DNA of 64,000 nucleotides from JBDRNO01 sp043811005 (lineage in GTDB: Bacteria; Bacteroidota; Bacteroidia; NORP154), in NCBI GenBank assembly GCA_043811005.1, contig JBDRNO010000212.1:9735-73734 (forward strand), read 5' to 3'. Made by a program: the position numbers and the translations under genes. Position 1 is the stretch's first letter; each line of letters begins with the position of its first letter. Shown here piece after piece: positions 58,621-64,000 of this stretch. A model generated the notes under the pieces. It was not told where the DNA came from. It searched no databases and worked only from the letters and a program-made list of their open reading frames with translations.

Positions 58621-59754
58621 TTGACTAAACAAAAGATATTTATTTCCCTGCTATTAATAGCTTTACTAAGTCTTTCCATACTTTCATCTTACTCTCAAAT
58701 TAACGAGATAGATACTGCAGTGGCAGCAATATCACTAAAAAAGACTAAGATCAAAGCATTCCCTCTTATCGCTACTTCTCCCGAAACAAGTGTGCAATTT
58801 GGCGGTGCTGCTATTAAATTGTTCAACCTTTCCAAAGATACTGTTAAAATGTTCCATAGACCGTCTTCTATAGCTTTGATCGCCATATATACCTTTAATA
58901 AGCAATTCCTGACCCAAACAGAACTGACAATATATACAAAAAAAGGTCTTAATACCTTCACTAAGTTTAACTATTCCTATTATCCTGATACCTATTTTGG
59001 TATTGGAAATGACGCAGATAGTATTTTTGAATATTATACAAATTCCATATTTTATTTAAAAGGCGATATTTTGAAGACTTTTAATGAAAAAATATTCCCG
59101 GGCTTGGTTTATGAAGTAAGATATGATAAAATAGGTGATTTTGAAAAGGGTAAAAAGCTGGAAAAGGATGATATCATTGGAAAAGAGGGCGGGCTGGTAT
59201 GGGAAATCGGGCCGGTGCTTGTTTATGATCTGAGGGATAATACTTTTTTCCCTGTAAGAGGTCATTATTTTAAAGTCAACGTTGCCTTTGCACCAAATAT
59301 ATTAGGAAATGATTATACTATGAACTGGTTAGGAATAGATCTAAGAAAATATTTTCCCCTGGGAAAAGAAAAAAAAAATGTACTGGCATCTCAACTTTAT
59401 ATTAGCATAAGCTCCGGTGATGTTCCATTCTACAAGTTGGGCGAATTAGGTGGTGAAAAAAGACTTAGAGGGATAAATGCTAACCGGTACATTGATAAGA
59501 CCATGATCTATTTTCAAACGGAGTACAGAGCAAGAATTAAAGGTCGTTTTGGTTTTGTTCTCTTTGGCGGGGCAGGTGATATGGCTGACAGGGTTGATCA
59601 TTTAAGCATTGATATTGATGATTTAAAGTATAATGTGGGAGGAGGATTGAGGTTTATGCTAATACCTGATGCAAAGCTAAATATCAGACTTGACTGCGGT
59701 TTTGCAAACGGAAAGCAGTATGGGGTATATCTTGGGTTAAGAGAGGTGTTCTGA
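58621..59754 (+). CDS. Omp85/BamA-TamA-type outer-membrane protein
   Basis: A 377-residue outer-membrane protein with the D15/bacterial surface antigen barrel. I place the start at the TTG at 58621, because MTKQKIFISLLLIALLSLSI followed by SSYSQ is a proper signal peptide that would be pointless inside a fused protein. Motifs include FPLIATSPETSVQFGGAAIK, YYPDTYFGIGNDAD, GPVLVYDLRDNTFFPVRGHY, LRKYFPLGKEKKN and the barrel-closing LGGEKRLRGINANRYIDKTM. No POTRA domains are visible, so this is a short Omp85 relative, not BamA itself. Upstream the frame is open through a truncated hydrolase, and the chimera may be transcribed as one message. Confidence 0.85.
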   Translation: MTKQKIFISLLLIALLSLSILSSYSQINEIDTAVAAISLKKTKIKAFPLIATSPETSVQFGGAAIKLFNLSKDTVKMFHRPSSIALIAIYTFNKQFLTQTELTIYTKKGLNTFTKFNYSYYPDTYFGIGNDADSIFEYYTNSIFYLKGDILKTFNEKIFPGLVYEVRYDKIGDFEKGKKLEKDDIIGKEGGLVWEIGPVLVYDLRDNTFFPVRGHYFKVNVAFAPNILGNDYTMNWLGIDLRKYFPLGKEKKNVLASQLYISISSGDVPFYKLGELGGEKRLRGINANRYIDKTMIYFQTEYRARIKGRFGFVLFGGAGDMADRVDHLSIDIDDLKYNVGGGLRFMLIPDAKLNIRLDCGFANGKQYGVYLGLREVF

Positions 59755-59756
59755 AA

Positions 59757-60063
59757 ATTTATAGTATCGGAAGTTCAATGTCCGCCAGCTGGTGGATTTA
59801 TTTCAACAATTTTGTTTTTGTTACCTTAACTGGTGGCCACCCGTTAGGTGTGGCATTTAATCGTCTGCTTCTGGGTTTTGGGTTGTTGGTTTTATACTCA
59901 GACTCCGTAACCAATACATACTACCCAGCACCCAGTTACCAGCCTTCGCAGGCCGTAGCCTGCTTTGGCAGGCGAAGGCCAGTACCCAGTAACATTATTT
60001 TAAATATAGTTGCTCAATTCTATATAATTCCTTTTTTAAATAAATTTACAAAATTATATTCTT
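59757..60063. repeat. MITE-like dispersed repeat, copy E
   Basis: The longest copy. It starts TAGTATCGGAAGTTCAATG, carries the 16-bp palindrome with one mismatch (59781-59796) and a GGTGGCCACC palindrome (about 59831-59840). It also has the GGTTTTGGGTTGTTGGTTTT and CATACTACCCAGCACCCAG phrases and the 38-bp GC-rich core (59942-59979). It ends in TTTTTTAAATAAATTTACAAAATTATATTCTT. It fills the 318-base gap between the Omp85 gene and the decayed sensor. Open frames in it are repeat-derived. Confidence 0.75.
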
Positions 60064-60072
60064 AAAACTATT

Positions 60073-60727
60073 TTGAACAAACTCATAAACATATTATTAA
60101 GCCCCCTGTTTTTTGCATTAGCGATCTCTTTAATAATTATTTTTTTTCTCCCCAAGGTATTTGATAAATATAAAGTAGAAGTAGTTAGCCGCTTTAAAGA
60201 ACCGGACCAGGCACACAGGATCTATTATCATGATCTGGATAATGACGGGAAAAGTGAGAAAATGTAACAAAGCACCTGGAAAGACAACCCTCATTTTAAA
60301 ATATATAACCATAGCGAAGGGGAGCTAATGGCGTGGAATTTACCAGGAAGATGGATTGAAGGTATTGATGTTATGTTTGGGGATTATGATAATAATGGAT
60401 ATAGCGAGATATATGCCTTTACTCTTTGTGAAGACTCAATTTTCCTTTTCGGCAATGACATCCTTAACCAGATCGTTCATGACAGGAATATTACATCCCC
60501 GTCAATAGCTTTAAAAGAGTTAGGAGAAAGGGTGATCAAAACCCTTGACCCTGAAAGCACAGAACCGCTAAGCGGAATGGACATCGCATTTTGTGCACTT
60601 GATAAAGAGAATAACATCCTTCAATATGCCGGAACAAAAAGAAATTCTTGATAAAACTATCGTTAACTGGATAGGTGAAAGTGAGCAGATTGATGATATT
60701 TGTGTTATTGGAGTGAGAATAGCTTAG
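60073..60727 (+). pseudogene. Decayed FG-GAP sensor / SpoIIE phosphatase remnant
   Basis: Three frame pieces form a degraded gene. The first (60073-60267) is a membrane-anchored start (MNKLINILLSPLFFALAISL...) leading to an FG-GAP-type IYYHDLDNDGKSEKM, then an in-frame TAA. The same frame resumes as QSTWKDNPHFKIYNHSEG and runs to FGDYDNNGYSEIYAFTLCED. It then joins a SpoIIE phosphatase segment: ILNQIVHDRNITSPSIALKE, SGMDIAFCALDKENNILQYAG. After another deletion and shift the true C-terminus appears, KEILDKTIVNWIGESEQIDD then ICVIGVRIA and a TAG at 60725. The segments align with the intact HAMP-SpoIIE protein at 41.5 kb (LLNQAVDEH, DGMDIAFCSID, LDKTIEQW, DDILVIGVRV). The metal site is lost. 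Confidence 0.85.
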
Positions 60728-60891
60728 CATTTAAAATGCCGCAACTGGTTACGAGTTACGGGTTGCGGGTAATATGTAAATTATACTCGCTAAATATAAA
60801 AGAGTGGATATCAAAATCATTTTTTAAGTAGGTAGTAAAATATTCAATATTTACAGTTTGATATTAATTCTTACAGCAACAAATTCCAGTT

Positions 60892-63321
60892 TTAATAAAC
60901 AACTATCTCCCGAACTTCAAATATGTTTTCAGTCCTGGCATTCAAAAAATAACTTCCCGGTTGCAAGCCGGAAATATTTAGCTCGTAGATACCTGTTTTT
61001 ATATTTTCCAATTCCACGCTTATACAGATCCTGTCAAGGATATCTATCACTTCGATCTTAACGGGTGTGTTGGTATTTACAAATTCAATATTTAAAACAT
61101 TATCATTGGTGGGATTTGGATATATTTTTGATATCAATATAATATCTTCCATTGCTATTTCCTTAACATCAAGTTCAAGATCAGGTATTGACTCCATGGT
61201 ATATTCTATATGTAAAACCGGGGCATCAGCAGGATCTCCGTCATAAGATACAGCTGTTCTTGTACCTGAACCGGAAATAATAATTGATAATGCGCTTGAT
61301 CCCAACCAGCCCGTCCTGTCAACAATTTCCTGGACAATCGTGCTTAAATCCGGTGTTTGCTGATCTTGCCCTGCATCCCCTGCCCCATTCCATGCCGGTG
61401 GGCCCCATAAAATATTAGCTGTTGTTAGCGTACGGGAAGATATATTATAATCAACTCCCTGGAATGCCAAAGAATTATCACTGTCTTCTCCATGTATCAC
61501 TAAATTGGTATTATCATTATAACTGCCCTCGCTTGTAAATTGTATGTAAGCGTTAATTATCTCAGCGCCCTGGAGTAATTGCAAATTAGTAAAGCGAATA
61601 CCTACCTTCTGGTCATATTCATCAATATAAGGAATATAATCATCATGTATCAGTTCCAGGTCGCTGCTGGTAATATCCACACTTCCATCCTCGATATTTT
61701 CTTCGGCATCATTACTACTTGCATTTACCTGTAAAATTATATTTACATTACCAACATGTACATAAACCGGTTCAGATGTATTATTATAACCATCATTATC
61801 CGTTGCTTTGGCAGTAAGTGAATATGTTCCGGTTGAGGATAAAGAATGTATGATCTGAAACGGTGAGTCATAATCTGTCACAGCCAATGTGTCATCCACA
61901 AAAAACTCAACTTTGGTGATTGTGCCATTAGCGTCACTGGCATCGGAACTAATTGCAAAATTTTGTGAAGAGTTAATAAAATTACCATCATAAGGATAAG
62001 TTATTTCTACCGTTGGGGCAATTATATCCGGGTTTTGAATAATAACGACAGAACCGTTACCTGACGCCCAAATGTCAATATTACCGGGAGGGGTAAACAT
62101 ATTGTCATCAGAAACCTGCCCAACATTATCAACATTCTCAAATTTTACGGTTCTTATCTCAATTCTCTGTTTACAAATAAATATCCATTTAAATTGGGTA
62201 AATCCCCCGCTATTTCTGGTCCATGAATAAGAGACATTTGCATCCCTTAATGGTGCACCCCATGTTCCTTCTCCTATATAAACCACACCAGCAGTATCAT
62301 CCCGTAAAAAGCCGTTGTCATTACCGGGACCATCCGTGCGGATTATAGGCCAGGTTGTTTTAACCGAGTGTGTGTGTCCTTCTACTACAAGCCGGACATT
62401 ATAAGTTTCAAAAAGTGGCGCCCAATTATCTGCAATATCATCACGGTTAGTATGATAATCATTATGTACGCGCATTGGCTCATGATATTGAGCAACCAAC
62501 CATTCAAAATTACTGTAGTTGGCAGCAAGGTCGCTTGTGAGCCAATTGGTTTGAGGCGAACCGACAGATACGTCAATTTCGTTATTTAATGTGTAGAATC
62601 GCAAAAGATCACCACCAAAAATTAATACATAATAAGCATCTGAACTTGGTGTATCAAACATTTTATCCAGGTCTTCAGCGCTTTCATGATTGCCTTGGGA
62701 AACAACTATGGGGATCATTCTTCCGTCACTTCCGGTAGTTAATTGCCAATCATCAAACCAATCTTCCCACAGACCATTAATGATATAATCTATGAATATA
62801 AAATCGCCATCAAATATTACGAAATGAGGTCTTAGCTTGCTCACCATCTTGTTGCCCTTTTGCCTTCGCTCCCTGCAATCAGGGTCACCAATAAGAGGTG
62901 TATCACTTCTCGAATCCCCTCCTGCAATTATGGACAGAGTATCGTTCGGATCATTTGAAATTGTCTTGAACCAAAAACGGGGACTCGGCCCCTCACTATC
63001 ATTTATTACAAAATAATATGCAGTATTTGGTGTTAAGCCGGTCAATCTCGCAAAATAATGATCCATATTCTGGTGGTTTTCAGTACGATCAACCGTTTTT
63101 TGAAGGGAATATAGTGAAGTATCCGTTCCATGATCAACATCTCCGTAATAAACCACAGGATTCGTTCCGCTCGTCTGTACCCAGCCAATGGTGATGGTCG
63201 TGGAAGGATCATCCCTGTACGTTAGCCGGTATTTTTCAGTTGCAGCTTGTGTGCTATTAAATAATAACAAAGTGAAGCTAAGTAAGAATAACTTTAATGA
63301 TGATCTGTTGATTGAATTCAT
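60892..63321 (-). CDS. Purple-acid-phosphatase-like metallophosphoesterase with T9SS sorting domain
   Basis: An 809-residue secreted phosphoesterase. A signal peptide (LFLLSFTLLLFNSTQA) is followed by a fibronectin-like purple acid phosphatase N-terminal domain (STTITIGWVQTSGTNPVVYY; LTGLTPNTAYYFVIND). The calcineurin-like catalytic domain has AGGDSRSD (near residue 135), VIFDGDFIFID, SQGNHESAED (near 211), VAQYHEPM and VEGHTHSVKT (near 317), so all metal ligands are present. An Ig-like domain (about 428-520; VEITYPYDGNFINSSQNFAI), a CBM96-like module (about 530-710; YIQFTSEGSYNDNTNLVIHG) and a type A sorting domain (IYPNPTNDNVLNIEFV) follow. With the PhoD-like gene it gives two exported phosphatases. 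It starts four bases after the TPR gene, so both form an operon. Confidence 0.9.
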   Translation of the reverse strand: MNSINRSSLKLFLLSFTLLLFNSTQAATEKYRLTYRDDPSTTITIGWVQTSGTNPVVYYGDVDHGTDTSLYSLQKTVDRTENHQNMDHYFARLTGLTPNTAYYFVINDSEGPSPRFWFKTISNDPNDTLSIIAGGDSRSDTPLIGDPDCRERRQKGNKMVSKLRPHFVIFDGDFIFIDYIINGLWEDWFDDWQLTTGSDGRMIPIVVSQGNHESAEDLDKMFDTPSSDAYYVLIFGGDLLRFYTLNNEIDVSVGSPQTNWLTSDLAANYSNFEWLVAQYHEPMRVHNDYHTNRDDIADNWAPLFETYNVRLVVEGHTHSVKTTWPIIRTDGPGNDNGFLRDDTAGVVYIGEGTWGAPLRDANVSYSWTRNSGGFTQFKWIFICKQRIEIRTVKFENVDNVGQVSDDNMFTPPGNIDIWASGNGSVVIIQNPDIIAPTVEITYPYDGNFINSSQNFAISSDASDANGTITKVEFFVDDTLAVTDYDSPFQIIHSLSSTGTYSLTAKATDNDGYNNTSEPVYVHVGNVNIILQVNASSNDAEENIEDGSVDITSSDLELIHDDYIPYIDEYDQKVGIRFTNLQLLQGAEIINAYIQFTSEGSYNDNTNLVIHGEDSDNSLAFQGVDYNISSRTLTTANILWGPPAWNGAGDAGQDQQTPDLSTIVQEIVDRTGWLGSSALSIIISGSGTRTAVSYDGDPADAPVLHIEYTMESIPDLELDVKEIAMEDIILISKIYPNPTNDNVLNIEFVNTNTPVKIEVIDILDRICISVELENIKTGIYELNISGLQPGSYFLNARTENIFEVREIVVY

Positions 63322-63325
63322 GTAT

Positions 63326-63955
63326 TTATTTTATTAACCCCAAACCTTCTAAAGCTGATTTGTCATTAGGAGAAAGCATTAATACTTTATTGAATAATAT
63401 CTTAGCTTCACGCAATTTACCCAACTGATAATTACTCCATGCCAGCATGATTAAAGCATCATAATTAAAAGGATAAAGAGAAACTACTTTTTTGAAATAA
63501 TTAAATGCTTTTTGATAGTCTTTCTGACCATAGTATATCAATCCAAGGCGATAATTTGCCACAGTATTATTTGGTGAGTTTACAAGAATTTCATTATACA
63601 GCGTTATTACTTCCTGCCATTTACCAATTGCTGATTTGGGTAAAATTAATCCAAATTTTGCTTCCTCTGAATATGGCATCAAATTTAATGCTTTCTGATA
63701 ATTAGACATTGATTCGGTAAATAATCCCAATTGATAATTTAACCAACCCAGTCGCAGGTTTATTTCATACGAATTTTCATCATAAACATCTTTAAGCTTG
63801 TTTATTGCCTGCGAATATTTGCCTTGATTTTCAAGAGTATAGCTTTCCTCAAATGCTTTAATTGTATTACTGTAGTCTTGTGCTATCAGGTTTATGCTAT
63901 TGATAGACAAAACAAAAGCTATCAATAAAATTTTTATTTTTCTTAAAAGTTCCAT
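63326..63955 (-). CDS. TPR-repeat protein
   Basis: A 209-residue exported protein. After a signal peptide (KILLIAFVLSINSINLIAQ) about five tetratricopeptide repeats fill the rest: YTLENQGKYSQAINKLKDVY, LRLGWLNYQLGLFTESMSNY, ITLYNEILVNSPNNTVANYR, LGLIYYGQKDYQKAFNYFKK and ILFNKVLMLSPNDKSALEGL. A strong ribosome-binding site (AGGAGGT on the minus strand, about 63961-63967) precedes the ATG, unusual in this phylum. It is the first gene of an operon with the metallophosphoesterase, to which it may bind or lend stability; there is no direct evidence. Confidence 0.88.
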   Translation of the reverse strand: MELLRKIKILLIAFVLSINSINLIAQDYSNTIKAFEESYTLENQGKYSQAINKLKDVYDENSYEINLRLGWLNYQLGLFTESMSNYQKALNLMPYSEEAKFGLILPKSAIGKWQEVITLYNEILVNSPNNTVANYRLGLIYYGQKDYQKAFNYFKKVVSLYPFNYDALIMLAWSNYQLGKLREAKILFNKVLMLSPNDKSALEGLGLIK

Positions 63956-64000
63956 TTTATACCTCCTGTTATTGATTGAACATTATAATTTATTGTAAAG
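63956..64000. other. Window edge with ribosome-binding site of the TPR gene
   Basis: Only the leader of the TPR gene is present, including the AGGAGG motif on the minus strand. The promoter probably lies beyond the window. Confidence 0.5.

Noticed and set aside
59778..60065. Open frame of 95 codons after the Omp85 gene
   Set aside because: It lies entirely in repeat copy E and its translation follows the palindromic core.

Overview
The window is AT-rich DNA from a member of the phylum Bacteroidota, most likely an uncultured gliding or surface-attached environmental lineage. The evidence is a complete PorP/SprF-gldK-gldL-gldM-gldN cluster (type IX secretion/gliding motor), three PorP/SprF paralogues, many large PKD- and SprB-repeat surface proteins with two kinds of T9SS C-terminal sorting domain, a FecI/FecR-type sigma/anti-sigma pair and several TANNTTTG-type promoters. 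No rRNA, CRISPR array, prophage or intact insertion sequence was seen. The only RNA gene found is tRNA-Lys(UUU).

Layout. 0.4-7.2 kb: PorP/SprF, gldK, gldL, gldM, gldN on the plus strand, ending in a strong terminator; copies of a dispersed MITE-like repeat sit in most of the gaps. 7.5-14.8 kb: a broken barrel-protein fragment, then on the minus strand a 1,891-residue PKD protein with a gliding-associated (type B) C-terminus, and an outer-membrane barrel with a SPOR-like tail. 15.4-16.5 kb: YjbQ and ArfB. 16.7-34.7 kb: a surface-protein island with three SprB-repeat proteins and a fourth cargo protein that share a nearly identical type A sorting-domain sequence; between them lie a hicBA toxin-antitoxin pair, a sigma/anti-sigma/STN-barrel regulatory unit and a CBM96-like protein, and a PorP/SprF gene closes the island. 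34.7-39.5 kb: an SDR, a saccharopine dehydrogenase, a KAS III-like enzyme co-transcribed with a SiaC-family phosphoprotein, and tRNA-Lys. 39.7-43.4 kb: a YfiR-family protein, a TPR protein and a HAMP-SpoIIE phosphatase (SiaA-like). 43.6-46 kb: an SGNH-like protein and an MBOAT acyltransferase. 46-53.5 kb: a second giant type B PKD protein, a PorE-like TPR/PD40/OmpA protein broken by a frameshift, and a third PorP/SprF. 53.6-64 kb: a DUF4160/DUF2442 pair, two T9SS-exported phosphatases, a C2-like secreted protein, an Omp85 protein fused to a truncated hydrolase, a decayed sensor-phosphatase pseudogene and a TPR protein.

How the parts fit: GldL/GldM form the proton-driven motor, GldK/GldN the periplasmic ring, the PorP/SprF and PorE-like proteins help deliver and anchor type B cargo, and the PKD/SprB proteins and phosphatases are the exported cargo. 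The sigma/anti-sigma pair and the SiaA/SiaC/YfiR-like genes are candidates for controlling surface behaviour. The most unusual points are a PKD domain split by about 270 residues of Asp-Thr-Ile repeats, four nearly identical sorting-domain segments on otherwise different proteins, a possible SiaA/SiaC partner-switch linked to a fatty-acid-type synthase, and a modular repeat family colonising the gld cluster. All family calls come from reading motifs in the translations; no database search was run.
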